NCBI GenBank assembly: GCA_002633005.1
Contig: NMRA01000418.1
Span: 1-31,128 of the forward strand
Source: Phoronis australis
Taxonomy: Eukaryota > Phoronida > Phoronidae
Direction: 5' to 3'
Length of the DNA stretch: 31,128 bases
The translations under genes and the position numbers were made by a program. Shown in pieces: positions 22,277 through 31,128 of this stretch (positions are counted from its first letter, which is position 1; each line of letters starts with the position of its first letter). The notes below the pieces were generated by a model that worked only from the letters and a program-made list of their open reading frames with translations, did not search any database and had not been told where the DNA came from.

Positions 22277-22322
22277 TACTACTGCTACTACTGCTACTGC
22301 TGCTGCTGCTGCTGCTGCTGTT
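22277..22322 (+). repeat. TAC/TGC trinucleotide tail (CTG repeat)
   Basis: TACTACTGC units resolving into a run of TGC triplets, immediately 3' of the LINE polyadenylation-like AATAAA. It is best read as the microsatellite tail of that LINE. Confidence 0.9.
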
Positions 22323-22830
22323 GCGCATGGCCTCATTGATTTGTCTCTTGGTCAAACTTGTTCCGTTGTCAAGTATCCCGGGTGTTATGCCACTGTATGC
22401 TCTGTTTTTGACCACATGTGTTCTATTACTCCCGATTAGCTGTTGCTTTCTCTTGTGTTCCGAAATCCTGGTTTCATTTGATGTTCATGTTTTGCCTATG
22501 TAGGATCCACAACATTCACATGAGATTTGGTAGAAGAGGTGTATCTTTTTTCCCCACGTCTGTTTTTGGTTTGACTTTGTTCTGCAGCCGTTCCATGGTG
22601 TCTGAGCCACTACACGTTTCTTATTTTTTATTCCTTGCATATGCGTCCTAGAACTTCAGAAATTTTAGGTATGTACGAGAGCCACACAGTTTGTGTTGTG
22701 TTTTTTCTGATTCTCCTTTCTTTGTGATGTTATGATGATTCTTTGAATTCTTCTGCGCCGCTACCATTCTTGTCGAATGTTTGCACCAGGTTGTCTGTCT
22801 CGGCTTGGAGTGTTCTTGGACTACATACTT
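22323..22830 (-). pseudogene. Penelope-like element remnant with GIY-YIG endonuclease
   Basis: Minus-strand frames hold SYIPKISEVLGRICKE (about 22690-22640), which matches the end of Penelope reverse transcriptase, then PKTDVGKK (near 22550) and YQISCECCGSYIGKT (about 22535-22490), the usual linker and GIY-YIG start with a Cys pair, then ISEHKRKQ and KRQINEAMR (about 22335). Several frameshifts and stops make it inactive. Similarity ends exactly where the LINE tail begins at 22322, suggesting that the LINE landed inside it. The family call rests on short motifs. Confidence 0.6.
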
Positions 22831-22988
22831 CCTTTGATCGTCAGACATTTGATACTACCTCTCTTAACTCGTGGTGTGATTGGAGTTGGAGTCAAAGCAC
22901 CGTTTACTACTAGACTTCTTGTTAAAGAATGATGTTATTAATTACTCTCCATGTCTAGCAATGATCACATAATGCTCTTGGCTTCATC

Positions 22989-24240
22989 TTGTTTCATCCC
23001 AAAATTAGCGACGGTGAAGGCAATAAAGGACTTTCGATTGATTTCTTTTCTCTGCTTAGAGAGCACGATTTTTTTGCCATAGTGTCGCGTTGCATGGCAG
23101 CATATGCGTTGGGAAATGGGTTCACCAACCCACAGGTGCAGAAAGGAGGAATACCAGGATATTCCGGCTGTACAGATCACACAAGCATGCTTTCGGAACT
23201 CACTAGAGAATACAAGCAGCAGGCTAAAGACTTAACGATCATATGGATATACCTGGAACAGTGTGCGTGAGTCGACAAGGAATAGGCTTCGCACCAACTA
23301 AGAGGTGGAAGACAACAAAAGGGAAGGAAAGAAGAGATATGGTGTTTCAGCAGATATGCATTGCTGAGGAAGAGAAAAGAGATGTTACAGCTGTTTGAGA
23401 AAGAAGATCACTCCAAATGATCTGTTGTCATCACAAATTCAAGGACTCAGCTTTGTGCTTAGAGCAGGGTACGATCAACATCCCACGCCCAGGAACTTGA
23501 GTCTGTAGGTAAAGCTGAAGACGGCAGATGTGATAGGTTCGGGGAACCAGGTACTTTGCAGCACATACTATCAGCGTGCAAAGCAGCACTAGCAGAGGGG
23601 ATGTATACCAGGCGGCATATCAAGTGCTGAAGGCCCTGTCATATCCTGGACATTGATAGATCAGAGAAAAAGAGCATCAGTGGAAGAAGAAATCATCACC
23701 AGGGTTTATTCCACAAGTCGAGCGACTGGAAGATGACGGTAGACCTGGGAAGTCGACCGGTTTTCCCTACATACATAGCAGTGACAACAATGACGCCTGA
23801 TATAGTGTTATGGTCGGACAGCCTAAAAGGATTGGCCATAGTAGAGCTAACAGTGCCAAGGGAGACAAGGGCCGAGGAAGCTAACGAGAGGAAGACAGTG
23901 AAGTATCAAGGTCTGATTCATGACTGCGCAGGCAATGGGTGGATGTATCACAACATCCCGGTGGAGGTTGGTTGTGGAGGATTTACCACCAAGAGCTTAT
24001 GGAGAATGGCAAAGATTTTGGGGCTTACTAAGACATCACGGAAAGAGCTGTTTAAGACCTGTTCAACAGCAGCGGAAGCAGCTTCGGCATGCATCTGGCT
24101 GCAGAGAAGTAACCTCTGGCAACATGACCGTCGCAAGACCTGAGGCACGAATCTACCTCAGGTGGCCTGGGTTTTGGAGGTCGTACTGGATCAAGGCCGA
24201 AACGACCCATGAGGATTCCTAACCAGCTGAAGACGAGCGA
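22989..24240 (+). pseudogene. LINE with C-terminal restriction-like endonuclease (R2/NeSL/Hero-like), internally deleted
   Basis: An N-terminal piece (23100-23260) carries the reverse transcriptase motif NPQVQKGGIPGYSGCTDHTS and a damaged motif A (DLTIIWIYL). The sequence then jumps to the C-terminal zinc region C...GTLQHILSACKAAL (23530-23600) and the restriction-like endonuclease at 23733-24143, with the catalytic arrangement PDIVLWSDSLKGLAIVELTVP (a Pro-Asp followed 14 residues later by Glu) and EVGCGGFTTKS. The palm active-site region between about 23270 and 23450 is missing. The last frame stops at TGA 24141-24143 within a hairpin. The related elements use this endonuclease to cut chromosomal target sites; this copy lacks a working reverse transcriptase. 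Confidence 0.8.
24138..24163 (+). other. Hairpin overlapping the LINE stop codon
   Basis: ACCTGAGG (24138-24145) and CCTCAGGT (24156-24163) form a perfect 8-bp stem with a 10-base loop; the stop TGA lies in the 5' arm. A second tight inverted repeat, AATGCTT/AAGCATT, lies at 24261-24276. Both could be part of a structured 3' end. Confidence 0.5.
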
Positions 24241-24342
24241 CGGTCAGTAGCAACGACACCAATGCTTACAAGCATTTAGTAAATCATTGTCACATCGTGG
24301 TTTCCGAGACAATTTCAACAAACGGCTATGTGAAACAAAAAT

Positions 24343-24425
24343 AAGACATTATTATTATTATATTATTATTATATTATTATTATTATTATTAATATTATTA
24401 TTATAAGTAATAAGTAATAAGTAAT
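24343..24425. repeat. ATT-rich microsatellite
   Basis: Interrupted (ATT)n followed by three AAGTAAT units. It lies at the 3' side of the restriction-like-endonuclease LINE and could be its tail. Confidence 0.85.
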
Positions 24426-24599
24426 TTTTTTGTTATGGTGACACGTGTTCAAATGAATTTAAAGAATGAATACGTTACAAAACAGGAGCACCCAGGCTTC
24501 CACAGGTCTTATAAGTCACTTTAGGCTCATGATACAAAAGAAAAAAAACAAGTGTACTCGCATTGCAAGAGGACCAAAAAGACAACACAGAGATAAGAG

Positions 24600-25300
24600 C
24601 GATCATACATCAATATAATTTTTCCTTACTTCAAAAATATTTTTGATGAAAAATGAAGTTTTTCTGATAACATCTTTTTGCATGATTGTAATTAATTTAC
24701 TTTCACAGCTTTCTGCACTAAATCGTAAATATTTAATCTCAACGTAACAATAAAAGGTGTTTCTGGCGTCTAAGAAAAACGGACACTCAAACAGAAGATG
24801 TACTTCAGTTTCGACCTGACAAATATGACAAAGACAGCAAATTCTATCATCAAATTCTACAGAACGAAAACTCCCAACCTCAACCAATAGCTGTAGGATT
24901 CCGGTTCTAAGTTGAGCAAGAATTGACCTACTAACTGCACGTAAGACTCAACTTCAAAAACATTCTGTATCAAAACATAGATTCTTAACCACCTATCACA
25001 AGCCAAATCACATAAATATTCTTACAGTGGGAAAGATTGACGATACGTAAGTTATGAAAACAATCCGAAATCCTTAATTCTTCAAAAACGTTCAAAACTT
25101 CAGAAGACTAATTATTAGTACAGGTGGTGTAGTCCCACCAAAATATTCGATAGTCTATCTTCCTCGAAATTAATAACATGATTGCGCATTCTCAAAAGCT
25201 TAGTTTTCCGCCTAACACTGGGGAATTCCCACCCCATGATTAGGAGCGAATTTGTGAATGTCCAAGAAAACTTGCACGGCTCTATTCTGAATGACATCAT
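24600..25300 (-). pseudogene. LINE C-terminal fragment with CCHC-type zinc region
   Basis: The minus strand reads, in order, LLIMGWEFPSVRRKTKLLRMRN (25255-25190), as in the region downstream of LINE reverse transcriptases, a broken stretch with VFEVESYV (about 24965), RSILAQLRTGILQL (about 24920-24880), and CCLCHICQVETEVHLLFECPFF (24840-24775), a Cys/His-rich motif common at the end of cnidarian and other invertebrate LINE proteins. The last frame ends at about 24603. Stops and a frameshift in the middle show decay. The clade is not resolved from these parts. Confidence 0.7.
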
Positions 25301-25312
25301 AAACTAGAGCCC

Positions 25313-25313
25313 C

Positions 25314-25361
<48 letters not shown>
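25313..25361. repeat. (ATT)n microsatellite
   Basis: Sixteen or so perfect ATT triplets. Confidence 0.95.
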
Positions 25362-26130
25362 GTATATGTGTCAACAAATAGAAAGGAGCAAAGCACATTT
25401 AAAACAATACTTGTACGAGATATAACTGTAAGAGACTGTTACATGTATAGCATCAGATTGTGGGGGAACGAAATCAAATCATGACGCAGCGTCTAGAAAT
25501 ACTGATCTAACGTTAAACCTTTTCTCAAACTGCAAGCGAATTTCGTGTAATATTACGATACAGCTTTGTTTCCAAGCACGAATTCGAAATGTCGAGGTAA
25601 GGTGCTCAAAATTTTTGTGGCAAATAATTATTTGGGCAATTCCATTTGTGACGGACGTACAACTAGAGAACATTATCTCAATTGTGAAAAAATATTCATC
25701 TTAGGAAAGTAATTAATACACCAATTGACAGCTCTCGTTGATAGCTTTAAATTAAAGCGTGTATCATTTTTCTCCTATCTTTTTATCTGACTGAGAAAAT
25801 TGCATTTAAAGGGGTGTGACGGACGTATGCAGAGAATTTGGATTTTTTAAAAAAGCTTAACTTTAATTTTCTGTGAGTTGACCTTTGACCCCAAGTAATC
25901 TATGATAAACCTTAGGCCTCATGTGACTGGACAAATTCGATAGTATAGTGATGTACTCATAATTAGCTTTTTATTACAATAATTAGCACAACACGTGAAA
26001 GTCGAGCTAAGATTTTAGGGTCAGGTGACCATCAAAATTGGGACCATCTAGGCGAAAATTAAAAGTTATAAGACAATAAAATATAAGCCCTGAAAGTAGA
26101 AAGAATGGGCATTCAGATGAGACCAGAAAT
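25362..26130. other. No gene recognised
   Basis: AT-rich sequence; a 64-codon minus-strand frame at 25479-25673 has no recognisable motif. Confidence 0.4.
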
Positions 26131-26334
26131 TTAGTGTAGCCATAATTTGCCCATTTGTAATCGCTTGGATAACGGGTTGAGAAGTCTTATAGGGCGATAG
26201 TAGGCCATGTCCGTTTTCGAGTCTTTTTGTGTAGAGATATCATTATTCTGAGTTAACAAGGCATAGAGAATTTTCCTGATGTTATATAGTGTTGTCAGAG
26301 GGACTGTGAGTTCTTTTGTAACGGTTTTCATCAT
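26131..26334 (-). pseudogene. Short LINE reverse-transcriptase fragment
   Basis: The minus strand encodes KELTVPLTTLYN followed by MAYYRPIRLLNPLSK. This matches the common LINE pattern of a PLT-LYN helix and the NYRPISLL-SK start of the reverse transcriptase. Loss of the usual acidic/Asn residue before YRP and the short length point to a relic. It may extend to about 26560. Confidence 0.5.
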
Positions 26335-27013
26335 TTTATTTGGTTATTAGGTCGGTTCTGTTCTTTTTGTATTCGCCTATGTTTAGTTTTATGACCTCAG
26401 AGGATTTGGCTTGTATGAGTCAGAGGTATTCAAATGATGTACCAGGGAATTCAGAAGAGGTTTTTTGTTGGTTTAATGTGACTTTTGGATGTGAAGTACT
26501 GGAGGAAAAAGTTACTCTTCTCAAAATTGAATGACGCATGAGTGTTGAGGACCCAAGGCTTCATTTGAATTGGTGTTGCTGGTGTATCCTCGAAGTTTAT
26601 TGATTATATTCGAGTTCACACTGAGTTGCGTTCCGTTCACCTAATTACCACTCGCGCGAAAAGCTTCGCATGTAATGCACTGGGATGTTTCGCGAAGACA
26701 TGCGTTATTTTGCTTTTCAACAGAACACAACCTAGTTGCCCGTTACGTTGATGCAATAACCTCCAACAGCTCAAGATCACTCGAGCCTTCGAGAGATATC
26801 GCCATCCATGAATTACAAGCAAACCCCGTGCTCACACGAACTTTCTAACAAAGTACTTGTGTCTACGGGACTCGACCCCACTAGAAACGTTGTTGCACTA
26901 CCGCCACCCTAGTATATTTAATGTCGCTCATTCAGAGGTAAACAGTAAATGGCGCTGAACGTTGTCCATCAAACACTCTCCTAGTGATACATCTTGTTTC
27001 AATATGTCGCACC
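26335..27013. other. Non-coding; weak tRNA-SINE-like motifs
   Basis: On the minus strand TGGCGGTAGTGC (26895-26906) resembles a pol III A box, and GGGTCGAGTCCCG (26866-26878) resembles a B box, but they are only 16 bp apart, too close for an intact tRNA promoter. Confidence 0.3.
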
Positions 27014-27022
27014 TATATAAAA
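27014..27022 (+). promoter_or_regulatory. Candidate TATA box of the Ig-domain gene
   Basis: TATATAAAA, 81 bp before the ATG at 27095. Transcription would be expected to start near 27045, leaving a 5' UTR of about 50 bases. Confidence 0.5.
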
Positions 27023-27094
27023 CCATGGCTATACCAGAACTGATTTAATTCGAATTTTATTTTTTGTTTAGGTCTGGACTCGCGAACAACAGAA

Positions 27095-27152
27095 ATGACA
27101 GATTCGTCGTTGGCAGCTGCCTTGATTATTATTATTATTGTGGGCGTGAAAG
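27095..27152 (+). CDS. Candidate exon 1: signal peptide of the Ig-domain gene
   Basis: The ATG has a purine at -3. The 19 codons plus one base encode a Met, a short polar start and a hydrophobic core of Leu, Ala and five Ile, then Val-Gly-Val-Lys: a plausible secretory signal. The donor AAG|GTGGGG at 27153 is phase 1, which is exactly what the acceptor of the Ig exon at 29199 needs, and the join creates a Gly at the boundary followed by VVDA, a sensible cleavage region. The TATA box lies upstream. Caution: the Ile run is encoded by an (ATT)5 stretch, the frame could continue to a stop at 27203-27205 if unspliced, and the pairing with the exon 2 kb away is inference. Confidence 0.45.
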
Positions 27153-27205
27153 GTGGGGTGAAATTTGTGTCATATTTCATGTTCAATAAAGGCTTATTTT
27201 CTTAA

Positions 27206-29198
27206 ATAACTCTTTCGAAACAAACCGAAATGGAATATTAGATGTCTACTTTATCTGGATTGTAAACATATCTGTTAAAGATGTATATATCGGGCGTCTC
27301 AAAATGCACAAGTGCAGGATAAGATGACGATGGTGCTTCTCATTGATTACACCAGTTCTAGCGAAGCATGCGCAATAGGCCTTATGCACGCAGTCGTCAT
27401 TTTAAAAAAGAAGTTTGAAGAATGCAGTTGGGAATAAATATAACGATGCACACAAAAATATCGCGTCTTGCACTTTGACTAAGCGCGGAATGCATTGCGT
27501 TTTAAAACCAAAATAGGAGGCTTTGCGTGATATTGCGACTGCTTGAATAAGGTGTATTAAATTTTGTATTGAGCAATGACGATGAAATCAGGAAACGGAA
27601 CTACAGCCACCAGCAGTTACTTATGTTTTAAAAAACTATGTTTGAGACATTCATTTTAATAGCAAGTCGTTAAAAAGATGTTTAAGAACGTCAGAGTTAT
27701 GAAAATGCGCCAAATTGACTAACGCTTTCAGCAACGTAACATTGCTTTATGACGTTTCAGAGGTAAGACATGTTTCTGAAAGCGTTAGGCAGCACTGCAT
27801 AAATACATGATTTCTGGACTTGTTTTTGGTCCTCTTTTTAATAAAGCATTGTTTAGTCATAGTATGATTAATCTTAAATTACTCAGCATTTCTCACTCAA
27901 CACTTACATGTACATGTGTAGACTTTTATGCACTTTTTGGAAAGCTTAGTGAGGTTAAATCTGTGTTTTTCAAAATTAGTCTTTTGTCTCTCGTTGGACG
28001 GATACCATGTTTAACATAAAAAGCTTAACCCGAGCAATCAATGTCTTACACCAAACCTGTAATTCAGAGTAAAAGACAAAGGTGTTGAAAGCCAGCTTTC
28101 AGCACAGATGTAAGTCGTCTGACACTTTTCGGACATAGTTAGGTTGGATGAATCCATGTTTAAGAAGCTTCGTTTTCTTATTGTAGGTTTGCTTTTGCAG
28201 ATTTTGAAATGAATGTTCTTCAAGAGGCCATCACTATCAGAGGAGGTTTTTGACAGATAACTACAGCCAATTAAAATATTAGTTTCAATTGACACATTTT
28301 ATAAGGAAATGAAATCACTATTACAACGTACCTCTTGTGCAATCGCTGAACTAGCAAAATCTTTTGAGAATTTTGAGAAACCTCAGTTTTGAGAGTTTGT
28401 TTTGTATTTACATTTCTCAAATAACCTGGAATGTGCTACGACACGACTAGTTAATGACACCAAGCTCGTAATTTTTGGATATTATATGGGCGAATCACAA
28501 AGTAGTGCAAATTGGACATACATAGACTTTACATTTTATGGTCTGCAAAACACTAAAACGACTAAACGCGCGCCAACGAAACAATGCCGGAATTCCGAGA
28601 AGGTGACAAGGTTATGATTGACAAATCGGGTGTCGCAACTTTACGTACTCCCAGTCGGAATGACATGCAAACAACTTCTTAAACGGACACATCTTCGGCG
28701 GCAAATTCCATATCCACGTTAATTCAAATGGATACAAGCCCCGACTCAAGAAACGCGGAGAGACTGTCGAGCTGTGGTGTCTCTAGGTCAATTCAGTGCT
28801 CACGCGCTGGAAACCTTGCTGACTGCTACTTCTCGACATTTTTTTAACTTTTAATATTACAACTTCAAAGACTATTTATTAGATTCTAACTTGAATATTT
28901 GCTACGAAAGCTGCAATTTACGATTGTTAAGCTTAAAATAAAACTATTAACAAAAAGTAACTGAATTACTTTACATTGCGCAAGCGTGTTTTTACAAAAG
29001 TTGCGTCATGTGGTTGAAAGTTTTAGACACGTCGAGTTTTTCGGCAAAAATATCGTTTTTACAGTTCATGAGAGAAAACAAATCCTACAATCGTCTCAGA
29101 TTTATGAACCTGATACTCGTGTAGGATTCTCTATGTATTATACGATCAATACTGATGAACACCCCTAGATCCAAAGGTTTTGCGCTTGTTTATTGCAG
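27206..29198. other. Probable intron 1 of the Ig-domain gene
   Basis: No coding region recognised over about 2 kb. It holds the inverted repeat at 27719-27788. The acceptor at the end (TTTATTGCAG, AG at 29197-29198) has a good pyrimidine-rich lead. Confidence 0.4.
27719..27788. repeat. 70-bp element with 13-bp perfect inverted ends
   Basis: CTAACGCTTTCAG at 27719-27731 and its exact complement at 27776-27788; the match continues inward as 17 of 19 bases. It could be a small foldback or MITE; no target duplication is visible. Confidence 0.6.
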
Positions 29199-29564
29199 GT
29201 GTTGTTGATGCAGCTCTTGATGTGAATGTTCCTAGTGAGATCATCGCTGTGAAGGGAGGCTTAGCTGTATTTGAAATCAGCTACACAGAGAGTGGTGGTG
29301 ATACCTTCAACAGTTTTGCATTGAATAAGGGAGCACAGAATGTGTTTACTGCACCTCTCGCTGTTCAAGGCCAGTATTTCCGCAATGGATCATTCTCAGG
29401 ACTCTATAAAACCCGTGCTTCTACTAACTACTATTTTGGCAGGACTCAGTTCACCATCACTCTAAGTGGAATTACAACAAGTGATAAGGGAGAGTACCAA
29501 ATAAAGTTTACTATAAACCGCAACGTAGCTGTCCCATCTGCTGTAACTCAACTTGTGTTGGATG
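29199..29564 (+). CDS. Ig-like (V-set-type) domain exon without cysteines
   Basis: The exon is bounded by an acceptor AG at 29197-29198 and a strong donor G|GTAAGT at 29565. It is 366 bp and phase 1 at both ends, the usual form of an Ig-domain exon. The 122 residues start VVDAALDVNVPSEIIAVKGG and show V-set features: a strand with AVFEISYT where the first Cys would be, a Leu-rich F-strand region TITLSGITTSDKGEYQIKF with the D-x-G-x-Y motif near residues 96-100, and a final beta-strand TQLVL. There is no Cys and no Trp at all, so the normal disulphide and core Trp are absent. One N-glycosylation sequon (NGS) is present. The protein is probably secreted or membrane-bound; further exons lie right of the window. 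The resemblance to cnidarian allorecognition Ig domains is inferred. Confidence 0.75.
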
Positions 29565-30119
29565 GTAAGTACATGTAAGGCTTTGCATTAGAAATGTTGA
29601 TGTTTGCCAAGCAATGGAGCAATGTGCTTTTATTGGTTTGCTTTAGAGTTTTGGTCTTGGCCTCTTCAGTGTATTTTAGACCTGTGTACTGTATGCAAAA
29701 ATGCAGGTTCGTATCGAAATTGGGCTAGTAGTACAGGAGTACTCAAGATTGGGCATAAATTCACAAATTTTGAGCAGATTATTTACCAAGTTGTTACTCA
29801 CTTAGTGAAAACCTAATAATAGAAATGAAAGACGATTTTTAAATTAGAAATTAAAAACAAATTTCAAATCATTCACTAAAAATACGAGTCCTGAAGCCGG
29901 AATCTCCCCGACTCATTCTAAATGTAATCAATGAATCACAAGGCTTCTTCATCACCAGCCTAGGTTATGAGTAACGTTTTCTGTTATTAGCGGATTGTTT
30001 ACTTTGTTTTGGACTATATCCAACTAAATACATATAGACCGGGATCCCAGAGCTTTTTTGGACATGAAAAGGTAATCAATTTTCTTTGGTGCCACGCTGC
30101 TCTATGGATATCCTGATGC
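29565..30119. other. Start of probable intron 2; no gene recognised
   Basis: Begins with a consensus donor (GTAAGTACATG). AT-rich, with no motif before the satellite array. Confidence 0.5.
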
Positions 30120-31128
30120 TTGGAAATGGTTGTCTGGCAGGTTCGCTATGGTGGGTGTGGTCAGGGGAGCCAAGAAAATGACACTCAAAAATTGATCTAG
30201 ATCAACTTTTGTGGTAACCACTTCAAACTGCCTTGGATACCTCCTACGTAATCCACTGCATCAAAATTGGTCAGACGGTTATAAACAAGGTGCAAAAATT
30301 GAGCTAGATCAATCCAAGAGGTAACCGCATGAAATCAGTTGCAAAATATTCACTGTGAGCCCAGGTATCACGAATGAACACTGCCAGACAAATCTAGTGG
30401 TGGGTTAGCCCCGCCAGACACGCTCAAATACCCGCAAATACCCGAGTTGAGCTAGATCAACCCACCAGGTAACCGTTTGAAACCAATTGCACGATGTTCA
30501 GCATCACTGTACATGACACAAGTGTTAGATGCCCGACGTTTTCAGTGGTGGGTTGCCTCTGCCAGACGATTATCAAAAAGGGTTAAAAATTGAGCTAGGT
30601 CAACCCAAGAGTTAACAGCTTAAATCCAGTTCCAAAATATTCACTGTAAGCCCAGGCATCACGAATAAACACTGCCAGACAAATCTAGTGGTGGGTTATC
30701 CCCGCCAGACACGCCCAAAGACCTGAGTTGAGCTAGATCAACCCAAGAGGTAGCCGCATGAAACCAGTTGCAAAATATTCGCTGTAAGCCAATGTATCAA
30801 GAATAAATACTGCCAGACAAATCTAGCGGTGGGTTAGCCCCGCCAGACAAGCCCAAATACCCGAGTTGAGCTAGATCAACCCACCAGGTAACCGTTTGAA
30901 ATCAATTGCACGATGTTCAGCATCTCTGTACATGACACAAGTGTTAGATGCCCGACATTTTCAGTTGTGGGTTGCCTCTGCCAGACGATTATCAAAAAGG
31001 GTTAAAAATTAAGCTAGATCAACCCAAGAGGTAACCGCTTAAAACCAGTTCCAAAATATTCACCGTAAGCCCAGGTATCACGAATAAACACTGCCAGACA
31101 AATCAAGTGGTGGGTTATCCCCGCCAGA
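30120..31128. repeat. Satellite array of ~140-bp monomers with a three-monomer higher-order repeat
   Basis: Monomers are marked by GAGCTAGATCAA, located at 30307, 30455, 30598, 30736, 30874 and 31017 (taking the GATCAA), with a degenerate first one at 30200. Spacing is 148, 143, 138, 138 and 143 bp. Three monomer types alternate: one with CCACCAGGTAACCG...GCACGATGTTCAGCATC, and two similar ones with CCAAGAGGTAACCGC...AAAATATTCAC. The pattern repeats every 419 bp. Each monomer holds CTGCCAGAC and GGTGGGTTNNCCCCGCCAGAC-type blocks. The array runs off the right edge. The first monomer carries an extra 10-bp AAATACCCGC duplication, explaining its 429-bp spacing to the third. Confidence 0.9.

Larger units (their letters stand above)
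21070..22322 (+). pseudogene. 5'-truncated CR1/L2-like LINE: reverse transcriptase C-terminal half and 3' end
   Basis: Begins near 21070 with TDLALVEIMDRTV, then motif A as VLIDLSKAF (21130), SNRAKCVQINN, the motif B region VPQGSILGPLLF (21297), a degenerate active site YTYDTT in place of YADDT (21390), and after a small internal deletion near 21475 the C-terminal block LLGVTINENL, LPLETLKTVYNALVLPH and AHTDPLFKTTQLLKI. Frameshifts separate the pieces; the last frame ends at TAG 22096-22098. The 3' end has a strong hairpin (22184-22220), an AATAAA at 22268 and a TAC/TGC repeat tail, which together mark an intact 3' terminus. The truncated 5' end is typical of target-primed reverse transcription. 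Confidence 0.85.

Noticed and set aside
22121-22336. Ala/Val-rich minus-strand frame
   Set aside because: It is a translation of the CTG/TAC repeat tail of the LINE.
26866-26906. A- and B-box-like motifs suggesting a tRNA-derived SINE (minus strand)
   Set aside because: The boxes are 16 bp apart, about half the expected spacing, and no 3' tail or flanking duplication is visible.
28585-28680. Short plus-strand frame with EFREGDKVMIDKSG, reminiscent of a Gypsy integrase tail
   Set aside because: Only about 15 residues resemble the motif, no other integrase part is near, and chance is likely.
1-31128. CRISPR arrays, bacterial operons, phage or plasmid functions
   Set aside because: No spaced short repeats with cas genes, ribosome-binding sites or bacterial genes are present; introns and eukaryotic retroelements dominate.

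Overview
The window looks like a piece of a marine-invertebrate nuclear genome, most likely a cnidarian such as a coral or anemone. The sequence suggests this because every recognisable protein is a eukaryotic transposable-element protein, the element families (BEL/Pao, Gypsy, Tx1-like L1, CR1/L2-like, a LINE with a restriction-like endonuclease, Penelope, hAT-type MITE, Polinton-type DNA polymerase B) are ones that occur together in such genomes, genes are split by introns, and there is a scaffolding gap of Ns (11614-12275). The species assignment is inference; no rRNA, tRNA or housekeeping gene is present to settle it.

Layout. 1-4840 (minus): a BEL/Pao LTR retrotransposon with candidate 5' LTR, primer-binding site, gag, zinc knuckles, protease, reverse transcriptase, RNase H and the start of integrase, cut by the left window edge. 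It has two visible protein lesions: a nested 79-bp hAT-type MITE with a perfect 8-bp target duplication, and one in-frame TAG in the protease. 5389-5510: short degenerate tandem repeat. 6286-7942 (minus): fossil of a protein-primed family B DNA polymerase of Polinton/Maverick type. 8585-9855 (minus): apurinic-type endonuclease half of a LINE. 10172: a possible signal-peptide exon. 13130-14750 (minus): decayed L1/Tx1-like LINE abutting 14757-17839 (minus), a decayed Ty3/Gypsy element with LTR and primer site. 18741-18796: 14-bp minisatellite. 21070-22322 (plus): CR1/L2-like LINE with a 3' hairpin and CTG-type tail, abutting a minus-strand Penelope-like remnant (22323-22830). 22989-24240 (plus): internally deleted LINE with a C-terminal restriction-like endonuclease. 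24600-25300 and 26131-26334 (minus): further LINE fragments.

The right end is the only part that looks like a host gene: a TATA box (27014), a short signal-peptide exon (27095-27152) ending in a phase-1 donor, and a phase 1-1 exon (29199-29564) encoding a V-set-like immunoglobulin domain with no cysteine and no tryptophan. Beyond it, presumably in the next intron, lies a satellite array (about 30120 to the window end) of ~140-bp monomers arranged as a three-monomer, ~419-bp higher-order repeat.

The transposon proteins do not cooperate in a pathway; they are independent insertions, several nested. The most unusual host-side signal is the cysteine-less Ig gene, which resembles the description of cnidarian allorecognition-type Ig domains, though that link is inference.
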